The translations under genes and the position numbers were made by a program. 64,000 nt of DNA from Edolisoma coerulescens (taxonomy: Eukaryota; Chordata; Aves; Passeriformes; Campephagidae), in NCBI GenBank assembly GCA_013397115.1, contig VWZW01006282.1:1487831-1551830 (forward strand), given 5' to 3'. Position 1 is the first letter of the stretch. Every line of letters starts with the position of its first letter. The notes below the pieces were generated by a model that saw only the letters and a list, made by a program, of their open reading frames with translations, had not been told where the DNA came from and searched no databases. This document shows, one piece after another, positions 15,063-28,000 of this stretch.

Positions 15063-15839
15063 ACAATTCGTTTGCAGAGTAATAGTTGCTAAACCATCTG
15101 CCAATCACAAAACTGCTAAAAATTAATTTTAACGGTTTTAGTTTTTTGTATTTTTATGTGTAAACATGAAAACATGCTATATGAATGACAGTGGCTCACA
15201 ATTTTGCTGTTCAAAGCAAACTATAGAAAAAGACTTTTGCTTTTTCCTAGCTGGTTTTGTTTCCTGAGTCTGTATTCTGACTTCACGACCAGTATTTTGA
15301 GTACTGATACTACATTTACATCATATCCACTAATGGAAATCACGAACACGGGAAACAAAAAACCAAACGAATAAGAGCACCATCATTGATCTGGCAGCCT
15401 TCAAAACGCCAGGCAAGAGTATTACCCTAGGTGATGCCACCTTGGTCATTAAAATGTGCTTCAATATGCTTAGAACACAGAATTCAATAAGGTGTCAAGA
15501 AGTTTCCTTCTGATTACATACAAGTGCTATGCAGATCTACAAATCTGGCATCTTGTTACTTAAAAATATCAGAAAGACGACAGCAGAATGAGTAAGGTTT
15601 TAAAGTGTCTTTATAATTAATCTCTTCTCTAAATATACAGTTATTAATTAAATCAATTCTATATTTTTGCTAGAATAACGTGCTTCTAACCAATGCTTTT
15701 CTTATTTTGAAGGTGCAGAAATCCGGGCAAGACCTAAGTCTACGAATCGCCTCCGACTACAGCACGGCAGGTGACCTACAATGTATAAATCCGGTTACTA
15801 TGTACAAAGCCCAAAGAAGACCTGTCCTCGCCTCGCCTT

Positions 15840-16690
15840 TCACCAATTCCGAACTGGCAGCAGCACAGCCCCACAGCCGAGGGGAGCGCAGACAAAGCGC
15901 CGCACGCCCGGAGCCGCAGGCCGGAGCCTCCTCAGCCCGCTCTGCCCGCTCCCTCCCAGGGCGGCGACCGCCGCAGCACCGAGGGGAGCCGGGAGAGGAA
16001 ACGGGGACAAAGCCGAGCCGATCCCCATCCCGAGGGACGTATCCCTGCCCGCAGCCGAGCGCTGAGCAAAACTGACAAAACGCCCAAAACCAGCCTCCCC
16101 AAAAACTCACCCCGCCCTGGACGCGGGGAAGGACGGGGCCGGCTGTCAGCGGCGGCGCTGCGGGGGGACCGGGCGGCCCGCGCAGCCTTTTGTTGTTTGC
16201 GCAGCGGCGGATAAAAAGGGAGAGGAATTAAACCCCCCACACCCAAACCCACACGCCCCGGGTCCCGGCCCGCCGGCCCCGGCCCGGGCGGCTCCCCCCA
16301 CTCACCGCTCGGTGCTGCAGCTCGGGCGATGTGCGCAGCGCTCGCTGGGGCGGCGGNGGGCCGCGCAGCCCGGGGCGGGGAGGCGGCCGGAGGAGGATGT
16401 CAGCGATGGGCGGGCGGAAGGGAGGAAGGAAAGGGGTTTTTTGAGGGGGGAGAGAGGACGGGAGAGAGGGAGGGAAGGTGAGAAAGAAGAGAGTCAGCAC
16501 CACGGCGCACTCAGTGCCTCCCGCAAGGCGCTGGCAGGGCNCCACAAGCGCCCGCGCGCCCTTCTCTCCCACCGCGCCCCCCCTCATGGCGTCATCCCTC
16601 GCTGCGAGCGGGGCAGCGCCGGGGTGGATGCTCCGAGGGCGGTCAGGGCTTCAGGTGCATCCCCGAGGCTGCCAGAGCGGGCCACGCTAA
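15840..16690 (-). promoter_or_regulatory. KLC1: CpG island promoter, probably KLC1
   Basis: The sequence turns sharply from AT-rich to very GC- and CpG-rich here, with GC-box-like GGGCGG and CCGCCC words and two unresolved bases at 16357 and 16541. Two consensus donors (GTGAGT) read on the minus strand, indicating leftward transcription. A minus-strand gene at this distance left of COA8 fits the vertebrate order COA8-KLC1. The island supports no conserved protein; the long frames across it are by-products of GC richness. Plus-strand divergent transcription is possible but I saw no supporting splice sites. Confidence 0.6.
16111..16320 (-). other. KLC1: Putative non-coding first exon(s) of KLC1 with two alternative donors
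   Basis: On the minus strand an exon could end at 16111 before GTGAGT (16105-16110), or at 16306 before GTGAGT (16300-16305). The two strong donors 195 bases apart suggest alternative 5'UTR exons or alternative donor use. The right limit (transcription start) is not visible and is only approximate. No start codon followed by a kinesin light chain frame is present, in keeping with a non-coding exon 1. The assignment to KLC1 is by synteny only. Confidence 0.45.
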
Positions 16691-16921
16691 ACCTTGCTAA
16701 GACTTGCCTTGTCTGCCTCAAGTGGGTGTCGGTGGAGAGCAGAACCCGGCGTTTCCTCAGGGCGCCCTCGGTGACACTGGGGTGGTTTTGCTCCAGAGGG
16801 GGAACCAGTGCTGATGCTCTTGGCGCTGGTTTGACCTACTGTAGTGGAAAGAAGTTCAGGGTTATGGTGACTGTTCGACTCGTGAAAATGATGCCTCCAT
16901 CTCAGCTGAATGCGTCTGGGA

Positions 16922-17413
16922 AAATCTTCCCCACACTTTAAAAAGGACATTGAGGTGCTGGAGTGTGTCCAGTGAAGGGCAACAGGGTTCGTGAAAGGCG
17001 TAGAAAACGTGTCTTGTAAGGAATGGCTGAAGGACCTGGGTTGGTTTAGTTTCAAGAAAAGGAGGCTCAGGAGGAACCTCATGGCTCTCTAAAACGACAT
17101 GACAGGGGGTTGTAGTGAGGTGGGGGCCGGTCTCTTCTACCATGTCTGCAGTGAGAAGGACTAGAGGAAATGCTGTCAAGTGGGACAGGGGAGATTCAGA
17201 TTGCGTATTAGACCAAAAAAATTTCACTGTTAGGTGGCCAGGCATTGGAATAGGTTGCCCAGGGAGGTGATGGAGCCACCACCCCTGGAGGTGTTCAAGA
17301 GGCATGCTGATGTGGCGCTGGGCAATGTGGTTTAGTGGGACTACAGGGGCAGTGCTGGGTAGATGGTTGTACTGGATGATCTTGAAGGTCTCTTCCAGCC
17401 ATGATGATTCTAT
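16922..17413 (+). mobile_element. CR1 LINE, 5'-truncated, about 490 bp
   Basis: The order of landmarks is that of the CR1 3' part: 'aaggacattgaggtgctgga', 'agtgaagggcaacagggtt', 'ggaggctcaggaggaacct', 'ggttgtagtgaggtggg', 'gcattggaataggttgccca', 'cccctggaggtgttcaagag', 'ggatgatcttgaaggtctc', and the terminal 'atgattctatga'. The 3' end is intact and the 5' end truncated, normal for CR1 insertion. It sits a few hundred bases right of the putative KLC1 CpG island. Frames on either strand across it are not genes. Confidence 0.93.
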
Positions 17414-17796
17414 GAAATGTGCATGAAAATCTCCAGAGTGTGCAGCGGCTCATGGAACAAGTCACACAGAGAAATGAGCTGAAGGATGAGTTCTGTGGTG
17501 AAGGTTGAGCCCCCCCTTAGGGCTCAGTGTGTGTTGCTAATATATTTTAATGCCCTTGTCTTTGTTCCACATGGAAGTAAGTGAAAGATCCATGCTCTTA
17601 CACAGGTTTACACATGAGAAGTAAGACTTCCATGAGAACTCAGTGACACTTGTCGCAAGAACTATTTCTTTGCAGCTTCCAATTTCATTTCCACTCTCAC
17701 TAGAGAGGAACGGCAACAGCATTTTCTTCGTGTTATTTTCCACTAGGTTGAAGTTAAGCCCAGAAAGGAAACATGGAAGGAATTGAGGTCTAAGAT

Positions 17797-17856
17797 GGAA
17801 AAAAAAAAATGAAAAAGAAGAATTTAAAAAAAAAAGAAAGGGAAAAAAAAAAGAAG
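17797..17856. repeat. A-rich low-complexity tract
   Basis: Runs of A interrupted by G and short AAG words over about 60 bases. The opposite strand reads as a Phe/Ser-rich frame that is an artefact of this composition. Confidence 0.85.
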
Positions 17857-17977
17857 CCCTCCCAAACATTAAATATAACAAAGCAGTAAAATGTACATTG
17901 TAAATCATCAGGGATTAGTGACAACCTAACTTTATGAAAGAGTTATATTCTGGTGCATTATCACCTGAGCTCCCCGT

Positions 17978-18045
17978 AGAATAGAAGAGCATCGTTCAGT
18001 TGGAGGGGACCTGCAATGACCATCTAGTCCCTGCAGTATGTACAG
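17978..18045 (-). mobile_element. CR1 LINE 3'-end fragment, antisense
   Basis: The segment reads 'gcatcgttcagttggagggg' then 'atgaccatctagtccctgca', which is the reverse complement of the CR1 3' end. It is short and diverged. Confidence 0.6.
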
Positions 18046-18689
18046 GGTATGAATCATGATCTAATAGAAACACACAGAGGTATAGTGATAAATCCAAATA
18101 TGCAGCCTCACCTAAGTGGTAATATTTAAAATATTCAAGGAGAGCAGAGCTTATGTATGTTTGCCCTCACGTACAACACTGAGCAAGTCTACAGAATGGC
18201 AGATGTGAGAACAAGAGTCGGGTGAGAAAGCAAGACTCCTAAGAATAAGCAGGAAGTTGGAAGAGGAATCAAAGCTCATGCTGTTGTCAAAGAAGCAGAA
18301 GAACAGGAAGAGTCACAGAAGCCCACAAGAAACAAAACAAAGTTAGGGGAAAATGGATAGTCTGCAGACTGCAAATACAGAGAATCACTGTTGGATGTGA
18401 AAAGCTGAGGGAAATAAAGTATACTTACTGAATTCCACTCTCTGATTGATATCTTATACAGATCACGCTGTCCAGCAAAACCCAATTTTCATAGTAGTAT
18501 TTCAGAGCAGCAGTTTCTTGCATTCTTCATCTCCATTTAAAACTTTTCTCTGGCAATTTTATATTAATGGTTTAATTAACCACATTTCAGTTTTGACAAG
18601 GCAATACAGCGTAACTATAACAATGTGAAATATGTGTTTGCACAGTAATATGAAAGGGGAAAAAAAGATTGAAGGGCATTCCTTTATAC

Positions 18690-19020
18690 AAACTACATTT
18701 TAAAGAGTTACGCCAATTGGTCCACAGGTTCAGAGTATTCTCATGAATATGCAAGAGATTTAATTAAAAATAGAACATGCCCTAATTACATAATTATGCA
18801 AGAGAACTGATTCAAAGGAACCACTCCTGCCTTTTGAATAAACAATATTCATTGCTTTCTTCCTATCACACATTTGCTTTAAAAGATTTCCTGCAATTAG
18901 CTGCTTACCCCAGGGATGTGAGCATCTCTGAACAAAGCAACTACTCCAGCTATGACCCTGATTCATAATATGCTGGCTAATCAAGTATATGCATCCTGGC
19001 AATTTCCCACATAAACAGCA
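18690..19020. promoter_or_regulatory. Candidate conserved non-coding element (composition only)
   Basis: A dense block of homeodomain-type TAAT/ATTA words and ATGCAA octamer-like words, including atgaatatgcaag and cctaattacataattatg. Such clusters are common in vertebrate enhancers. Without a cross-species alignment this is a guess from word content alone. Confidence 0.25.
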
Positions 19021-19356
19021 CACACTATAAGCTCCCTCCTGCAGGAAGGCTGATTAGCTCAATGGAGCTAAAGTGCAGTGTTACTCCTCTCTGTTTATGG
19101 CACACAGCAGAAGGTAGACACGGGAGAGACTTGGTGAACGCAATTTTTCCTGAAGCTACTGCCTGACCTGAAATATCCGAAGAGTTCTTCTTCATTTGGA
19201 TCTTGTTTTTCCTGTCTCATCTACATGAGAATTATCCAGGTTCATCTAACAGTAAAAACTATTCACTGCCCACATTTCCATTTTCTCTTAAGGAACTAGT
19301 TATGCTGCATGCCCTGATTTTTGGATTAAATTATCGAGACATGCTTTCTCTAGTGT

Positions 19357-19520
19357 ATCACAGAACCACAGAATCAATTAGGTTGGAAAAGACTTCTGAG
19401 ATCATCAAGTCCAACCTATGACTGAACACCACTATGTCGACTAGACCATGGCACTAAGTGCCATGTCCAGTCTCGGCACCTTCCAGTCTCTCCCACCTTC
19501 AAGAAAGGTGACTCCTGCGA
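19357..19520 (-). mobile_element. CR1 LINE 3' fragment, antisense
   Basis: Recognisable words include 'tcacagaaccacagaatcaa', 'aggttggaaaagacttctga', 'atcatcaagtccaacctatg', 'actgaacaccactatgtcga' and 'accatggcactaagtgccat'. This is the reverse complement of a young avian CR1 3' end, with its terminal repeat at the left. The copy is 5'-truncated at about 19520, where similarity fades in the 'ggtgactcc' block. Confidence 0.9.
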
Positions 19521-22500
19521 TCCTTTGTCTATCACCAGCAAGGTCACCATGGTTTTCTGCAGACACCTGAGTGCATACCAAAACAAAACCCCAAACCACA
19601 TTATTTACAATGCTGGATCCTTCAGTCTCAATATACCAATTTCCCTCTTCTCCCAGAAGAGAGAGGGAGGTTTGTAATTCACAGTGGGAGAGCAAAAAGC
19701 AAACAGTTCAACTAATGCAGCACAAAGCTCTTAGGTTTTTGAAGTGCAACAGGGTGAGAAATACATACAGCAAACTGAGGTCAGCTAAACTGACATCCAC
19801 AAATGGGGCCAGCCTCTAAAGAAATTCAGGTTCACGTCATTTAAGAAGTGTGGGTCATTTTATTTTACGATTGTACTAAAAAAATATATCCTTCTGTCTT
19901 AGAGGATCTTCCCACCAAAAGAGAATTTTATTTTTTTTCAATCTAATCTTATAGTCTATAAAATCTATTACTTCATTTTAGAAATATGGGCCACAATAAA
20001 GTACTACATTGGAATAATTTCAACTGCTGCTAAAGTGCTCTTTAAAAGCATCCTGGCAATAATAAATATTGAAAGGCCAGATTCAGCAACCTGTCTGGCT
20101 TTTCATCACAACCACTTGACAGTTGCATATGATTTTAGTTTGTATTTCCTACAAGAATGTCCTTTATGGAAAAGAGGAAACATAAAAACCAGCGCTCAAG
20201 ACTCAGAAGTGTCAAGTACACAGTCCCAGGCACAATTTTAGCCCAACTCTTTTGTCCGTATGAGCAATTACTGCATGCAGAGCTACCTTTTTATCAGGGA
20301 GTTTGGGCACTTTTGGGTAAAAGGACTGTGTTTTGCTTTGCTTGACTCATTGTCAAATGCCTGAACTTACCATTGGGAACCCACTGTCAGGCAAGGCATT
20401 AATTCTAAGTAAAATAAACACTGATAGTGATCCTGCTTCCCAAGTCAATAAGCTTTATTTACATGCAAGTGAATTCTCCTTTTTCAGAGTCACAAGGATT
20501 TCTAGGAAGCTGTAACAAATGAAAGCCAGTTTGCTTTTCCCTGCTGTTTTCTATCCACAGAGAAATAACAAGGAAATAAAGCATGCAGTGTTAATTCAAC
20601 TCTTAACAGTTAATTTCTGTTGTATTTTTTAAAACATAAAAGGATGCTTGCACTGGACATTAACATTTTGTTAACAAGATATTTTTTCATCTCTCAGTTA
20701 TTACAGAGCTGTGCTGCTGCTAAAGAACAAAACATACTGACTGAAAGGTTTAAGCAACACATTTAATTAGCTTTAAAACAGTTCTGTTATGAAAACCAGA
20801 CTTCTAAACTTCAGGTAATACAGTTAAAATAACCACTGGAAAGCTACAGAATTTGCATGTCAATATTATTGTGAACATGGAGAAAAATACTAGACAATTT
20901 CAGCAACAGAGCTATATTTATATATCCCAATTTCCACTGTTATCTTCAAAGTAGTAAGTGATCAAGGAGCTAAGTATTGCACCCTTTGACAAGTTCTAAT
21001 ACTCTATGCTATATGAGTTTACAGACACTGTCAGTATTCTCCAAGATCCTACTTCTAAACATCAAAATTCTGAACAGGTTAAGGGTTCACAGAGGAGAGC
21101 TTGTGATGATAATTAGACTTGTATTTTTACTCCTTGCATTCAAGGAGTAGGTTCCCACCTCTTCGAGGGAATGTTTACACCACTACACACTCGCTATGCT
21201 CCACCAGCAATTTCTGTTCTGTCTTTACTTCTGCCATACCTCTCGTTTCATTGAAAGATGAAGCAACTTTCTTCCTCACTTGTTTCCATGTTCTGTAGTC
21301 AGCTGATGGTTGACTACCAGCACCTTTCTAGCTTAGAAATACTCTCCATATTCACTCTGCATGACTTTTAGTGCTTATGCATGAAGAAAGATAACACTCT
21401 GTTTATGCCCCTCCTTTCCTTCCTCCATACTTTCACTTCTCAGTGAGTTTATTCTCTCCTGGGGTTTCAGTTGCTCATTCAAGGTTATGAGGATTATTAA
21501 TTGCTGCATATGAGTCACAGGAAGTTACATTTATTTCTGTATTCACCTACCTCAGCCACTGAACCATTGCAGAAGTGTATTAGATCCTCCAGAGGAAATA
21601 AAAAACATGCTGTTGGTGGAATATCAGCCTTGGCCACTACTGGAATAATAACATTCAGTCTATGGTACAGTACTTCTGTTCACCCTCCCATATCCTTACT
21701 TCCTAACTATGACTCAGCTCCCTTTTTTACCTTTATATTGGGATAAGGCCTAGTATTGATAGGAAAAAGTTTATTCCACAAACACAACAAACAGACTCTT
21801 CCAAACACAAAATCATGTGTCTTTGTGCAAAGCCAGGAACATGGAGGTAAAAGCAGGGGGAAAAAAAGGATCATCTTTTCTGATTTCTAAGTGCCTGCTT
21901 TCTTACTGCTTCCATTATCCCCTTCCCTTTCTTAGAACACCAGCTCTTTATTACTTATATGGTTTGTCAGCATTCCTTTAGAGATCTGCTAATTCATCAG
22001 GCTTGGCTGCCAGATTACTTGCAATTAGATTAGGTGACTCTTTCCTTGGTAATCTCGGTAGTCGTTGTAGGATCCTTGGCAAGGGAGACTTTTAGATAAC
22101 CTTTTCTCATTAAATCCTCCAGAGTTTCATTATGGAAAATGCTTTTTCCTAAAAAAAAACCCAAACAAAACAAACAACCTGTGAGGGCTGTGACTGTAAT
22201 TCCAGTCACACATCAGTGTAAATCTGGGATAATTTCATTAACCAGTATTAGATTTTTCTTATTTTGAGAAGCTAATCTTTGAAAATGTAGAAAAAGCGCT
22301 AATTTTTTTCCAATCAACATCAGGCAGAGGCACAGACTAGAATATAAACTTGCCTCAGCGCCAGGAAAACTGGTGCTTCCTCACGCAGATATAGAAGATC
22401 TATTGTCTTTACTCTCACTGAGGTTCCTACACGCATTCAGAGAAGAAGGAAGCTGTGATTTTTCAGATGCTGCCTTCTGTTAAAGCTCATGCATAAGCTA

Positions 22501-25035
22501 ATCACAAGAAATGCTAATGCCAGTGTGTGCCTGTGTGTGACCTTTTCTAAGTAGAAATTTGCACCTACTGATGAAAGACAACTAAGTCTCCGAAGGCTAA
22601 AAGCCATTACAGATAACCGCCTAATCTGGTCCTTTTCTAAATGTAATTATCAAAGTCTATTGAAAACCAAGCAGGCGTCTTGCCCTTCCTGCCCAAGAAC
22701 ATCACTCCTCCAGAGTGCAGTCTCAAGGGTAATATATACATATAGATATTGTGCCAAATTATGTTATTTTTTTCCTGGCTCTTTTCCCTGGCTAGTGATT
22801 GGCCCCGTTTCTCCATGTGTTGGCATTTCTAAGGAAGTCCTCACAGGTAACACTTCTTTTTTATATGTTTAATTAAATTATTGTAGAAAAAGAAGATTCT
22901 TCCCTGGGTAACTCTTTTGGCTGGTTCTTCCTCCACTCTCCTGTGTAGCAGACTCTGCACACCTTTCTCCCCTCATGACCATCAATTTGCTTGGCTAAAC
23001 CAACTGAACTCTTAATCTCTTTAAAAGAGATTCTACATCTCCCTGATTATTCAATTTGCCCTTTTCTGTTCCTATTTGCTTCATCTTTCTTGAGCCTAAA
23101 GAGCTGCAATTGTTTGTGCCATGGTCACTATCCAAAATGCTTGTTCCCAAGACAGATTTATCAGTGACCTCCCTTTCACTTATGTATTCCTTTTCTGCAC
23201 ATAGCACAGTAATTGCCAAAATTTTATACCCCTTTCTTCCATTAAATGCTTTTCCCTCCTCCTTAGCTAATACTCTATATGGAATTATTCCAAATTCACT
23301 TGGCATCCAAGCTTGATCAGAATTTCTCATTTTTTATGGGACGGCATTTTACATTCACTTTTCATTGTTGGAGTTTGCCTTGGTTAAGAGGGTATTTCAG
23401 GGGTAGAACCCAGCTGCACTGGACTGGGGACTTCATGGTGATACAGTTTGCCCCAAGGGAAAGGGAAATGGAAATGTTTCTGCTGTGTGACAATAGTTTC
23501 TGTCGTTTCTGTGCCAATGACCAATTATGTCTGTAAAGAAAATGGCTTCTCTGAATATGCCTGTGGCTAGATGGATGGTAGACAGGACGTGGGGCTGAGA
23601 AGGGCAGAGTCACTCTAACAATCAATAGCAAACAGAACTGCCTGTGCTAGATATTTTGTTCCTCATCCTGTCTCCTGGGAAACAGAGCAGATGCAGGATA
23701 AGGACAGATGATCTTATTCCCAAGGGTTTGGATATGAGTCCTCTCCTTGCTGCCTCCTTCTTCCTACAGCAAATATGTACTGTGGAACTTTTGCTTAATT
23801 TTCAGATGCTGTAATTCCTGTATTTTCTATTGGAATTCTGTATTTTTAAATCTGTTTTAACAAGACATTTTCTTACTTGTTCACAGATAAATCCACTGAA
23901 AAGTATTAAGTTTAAAGACCTTCTGTGGACACACTCTTCATTTCTTCTGTGTCTTCACAACGATACAGAAGAAAGCAAGGTATGTACATCACTGGTATCA
24001 AGGCTTACACTTAAAACATCAGTGAGGTGATTGTGGAATTCACTCCTACAGGATGGATGGTGTGTCTCAGCTCTGCAGGCTTTTCTGTCACTTACCTGAG
24101 AGCAAATATTCTTACGAACTCAACCTGTGGACAGCCTCCCAAAGCTCTACAACTGAGACTGATAGCCCAGATGAGAAGAGTTTGAGAGAGGGGTTTAAAA
24201 TCAACTTTGTGCCTTCTCAATCCTATACTACTCCCTGCTCCCTGTGTGATTTGGACAACCTCAAGTACCTGCCTTTCATGTGATAGTTCTGCCCAAAACC
24301 TCCATGGGGCCCATCTCTAATCTAGCCTACCCACCCTCAGTGTACCCCCTATATTTAGGAGATGTGAAAGGAGGCCTTAGAAAGTAGCCTTGTAGGTATC
24401 TATTTCTGAAGAAAGCAATTCCTCCTACATCTGTGTATAGGTGTTTTCTTGACCAGTATAGGTATAAAAAACCAGTGAGGGGATGCTATTTGTTTGACAA
24501 GTTTGGCAGACACTGCTGCATCACATCGCGTTCTGAAGATTTTCCTCGTGCCAAAAAGACTAGATTCAATTTAGGTAATTTAGGTAATTTATGCAGCAAC
24601 TGGCTAAGAAGGCAGTTACCTCATTGGTATGTAGGTCATTACAGACATTCTGAGGCTACAATTTTGCTTTAGAGGACAATTATAAATAGGAATTTAAAGC
24701 AGGACTCCCTTGGCCTTTGACTTTAGTGGCCAGCTCAGCAGAGGAAAATTCACAGAGTAGAGCTTGTAGTAATTTTTTTGAAGGAAGAAATCCATGCTGC
24801 CATGGTTCTCTATGACAGCATTGTCACCTAAAACACCTGGACTGTTTGAGGTGTTTTGATTACATAGAGCAGTTCACTCTGCCACACCAATTAACTACAG
24901 TCTCCTGGGAAAGTTCAGGGAAATTGCTGAAACATGCCATATGCAGTACTTTAGATTTTGAATCTGTGTGATTTAACATGAGATTATTCCTTAATATCTG
25001 AAATAATAATTATTTTTAATGAAAGCTGAAATTCA

Positions 25036-25071
25036 AATATATTGAAATTGTTGAATATATTGAAATTGTTT
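25036..25071. repeat. 17-bp unit repeated twice, period 18
   Basis: aatatattgaaattgtt occurs twice in direct orientation, one base apart. Slippage is the likely origin. Confidence 0.8.
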
Positions 25072-28000
25072 CAAAGACATATATAGTGTAGTTTTGTATC
25101 AAACTCTACCAATTGAAGATAATGTAGCTGTAAACAGGAACTGACACATGCCTCAGTAAACACTAAGAGAAAGCTGGGAACAACTGATAAATATAAATTA
25201 GCCATGAAAGTGAAATGTACTGCCTACACAGTGTTACACTTCATATTACATGATGAAGGGCCATGAAGTACACCATCACCATATGTTTGAAAGCTGCCAT
25301 GACTCACACAGAATAGGCTGATGAATAACAGTATCTTCCTTCCTCAGTGTATAACACTGACCAGAAATCTACCCTGTAAATGGTTCCATTGTGGGCAGCA
25401 GTTTAACGTGCCCCACATCCTTGTAATTAACTACATAACTGTAAAATGGTGCTGCCAGGTTTATTGTGCACCAATGCAGAAAGCACTCTAAATTCCTTTA
25501 AAGGATGGTTCACACATTTGTCATTTGCCATCCCACTCATTTTGCAGCCAAAGGAGGCTGGAATGCTGTGTTAACCATTTTTCTCATTAGTTTCACTTCT
25601 TTTCTATCTCTTTGAATTTTTGGTTTTGACCTCTGTTGGGTAGTGCCCAAAACCAAAGTTCATATTGTAAACAAGTGAGATTGCTTTTCTAATTTACATG
25701 TAAACATATAGTAGCACTAAAAGCTGAAATGACATTGTTAATTACATAAGAAATTGAACATTGAGTGCTAAGTGGCTGTTTGATAATACCTATAAATTAT
25801 GCACTCAAGACAGTAAGTAATAAGCTGCTTTGCTGCTTTTAGAGAAACTGTGAACCTCATGATTTAAAAGCCTGAGAAAAATCTTCCTGAGATGGAAACA
25901 TGCTCTGCCCAGTGGCAGCTCTTCAGCCACATTGTCCCAGCACCAGCCTGTTTTACTCAGTCCTGTGGTACTCAGACTTGTGGCTGAGATACCGTGGTAA
26001 CTTAGACATGCCCAGCAAACCCTTAGGTGTCACACTGAATAGACCCCTTTTTTCCCAGCAGCAGAGGCAGCACCAGGGGAGAGGCAGCAAACAAATTAAT
26101 TTTGAGCATCTCTTGTCAATTCAACTTGCTCTATAATATCCTATGGCAGAACTGATTTTTTCTTTGAAGTGAGCTGGAATTCTTCCTTGGCACAAATTGG
26201 CACCTGTGGCTATTTACTCATATGTCAGCTTAGTATTTTGTTCTGTTTTCCAGGGTGGAATTTTTCATGAGGCCTGAGGAAACTGGAGGTTTTCCAGACT
26301 GACAGTAGAAGTGACATGCTATTTTGGTAAATGTGAAAAGAAGATTGATAAATTCAGAAGACATTTTCTTACATATTCACTGGAGCTTAGTTTTCATTTT
26401 GTCTTCCATTCTTATACAATTTTGAACAAATAAGTGTTTTCTACCTAAGTATTTATTGTAGACCTACTAAGGTCAGAACTGACTTGACTTGGTTTGTTGC
26501 AGAATATTTATGCTGTGTCATAGCAGCTATTTTCTATATGACACGCCAGGATAATACAATCACTTGGAAAGCAATCAAGGCACTCAGTCTCTTTTGAAAT
26601 TTGAAATTCATGGATTTTTTCTTCTTAAATAGCCTTAACTACAAAGTCTGTTTTGCAAAACAACACATACCCCCTCTGCTCTCTCCCAAGAATTTAGACT
26701 TCTAATTATTCGAGTTATTCCAGAAATTAAAGTCTGTAGCTTTTTGGGAACCCTTTAAAAAGAGCCAATGTACGCTACACCCCGATCATCACATGAGAGT
26801 TCTTCCATGGCACGGATTTCTTACAATTTGTCAACAGGAAGTTCTTTTACAATGAGATATGAATAGTGACCTGAATTTCTTATGATTCTGAAACTTGTAT
26901 TTTGCCTGTTAATGTGTTTTGGCTCAGCTGATGAAAGCATCACAGCCAAGTCTGCAGCTGAATCATATCAGTGGGTTCTTTGGAGGCAGTGGTGTGAACA
27001 GAGCACTGAGGAATTCCAGAAAGCCTTGACTGGCAGGGGGGCTGCTGGAAACTCATGCCAGACATGGTCCCTCACAGTCGCTTCAGGGCTGCTCTGGCTT
27101 AGGCTGGTGCTCCTTGCCTCTGGGCAGCCTCAGGAGATGCATACAGTCATTTTTGCTGCCTCCTGGTGTCTCAGGCCCTGAGGCACACCTGGGACCCCCC
27201 TAAGGTAGGTAAGTCACTACACAATAATACTTCTTCTGAGTAAGATCATACTTGAAAAGGGATCATGTATTTTTTTGCCTTTACTATTTCTAGCCAAATG
27301 TACTGCTTTTGCACTTCCACAGCATCTGCTGTTTGAATATATCAGTCAAGTAAATCTCACAATACTTGGGTAAATCTTAATCCATTAATGAATGCAAAGC
27401 CAAGGCACAAAGAAGTGATTTATATAATTATGAATACTAATGAGTATGTACTTCAAGATGATTACACTCCATGCACTTAAAAACTCTTCTGAAGACATAA
27501 ACTGCTAAGAAATAAAGTAAGCTGTGTTTCCCTTACTAATTTTTTTTTGAGAAATGAACTTCAATATTCAATTATGGGTTTATTATTCTGTCAATCAGTT
27601 TACAGCAATCAGTGGATATAATTTTTAGTATGAAAATGTTATTCATGCATATTACAGTTCCAGGCATATATTATCCTTTCATGAAAACATTTCAATCTTC
27701 CAGTCTTTATGCAAAAGATTGGCCCGTGGGCTCTGCACAGGATGTAAATTAAGTTCTTGTTTGGCTAAATCTGATTACCCCTGTAGGGTACCAATCTTGC
27801 TTAGTGACAGTGGAAGCTAAAAATTGCAAGCAGGACAGTCCACTTGAAATGGGGCCAGGAAGGGTCAGCTTCTAAACAGCAAATCTGAGGTTTGTACTAG
27901 ATTTTAATATTATCCCCAAGAATGTTCAGTTAAACACAGAAGCTGTCTCCTCCATAGCTGCTATCATTGCTTTTAAATCTCATCATGAAATTGAGAAAAG

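Larger units (their letters stand above)
1..16110 (-). other. KLC1: Probable intron 1 of KLC1 (inferred), no coding exon seen
   Basis: This AT-rich stretch holds no open frame resembling a known protein; the open frames present are short and of random composition. It lies downstream, on the minus strand, of two strong splice donors in the CpG island at about 16 kb, so it reads most simply as a long first intron. The gene name rests on synteny: in other vertebrates KLC1 follows COA8 in the same orientation. I looked for the start of the KLC1 coding region (the N-terminal coiled-coil exon) on the minus strand and did not find it, so it would lie left of the window. Contents noticed are a CR1 tail near 2.4 kb, short tandem repeats near 1.7 and 6.25 kb, and a palindrome near 15.0 kb. 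Confidence 0.45.

Noticed and set aside
16357..16541. Possible false duplications at the other single N (also 39231)
   Set aside because: Unlike 29327, the sequences on the two sides of these N do not repeat each other, so they look like single unresolved bases or tiny gaps.
15680..16941. Several frames of 90-209 codons on both strands
   Set aside because: Stop codons are rare in CpG-island sequence. The translations are Arg/Pro/Ala-rich without family motifs, and some run into a CR1 element.
16687..17305. Minus-strand frames of 131 and 147 codons
   Set aside because: They are antisense to the CR1 copy at 16922-17413.
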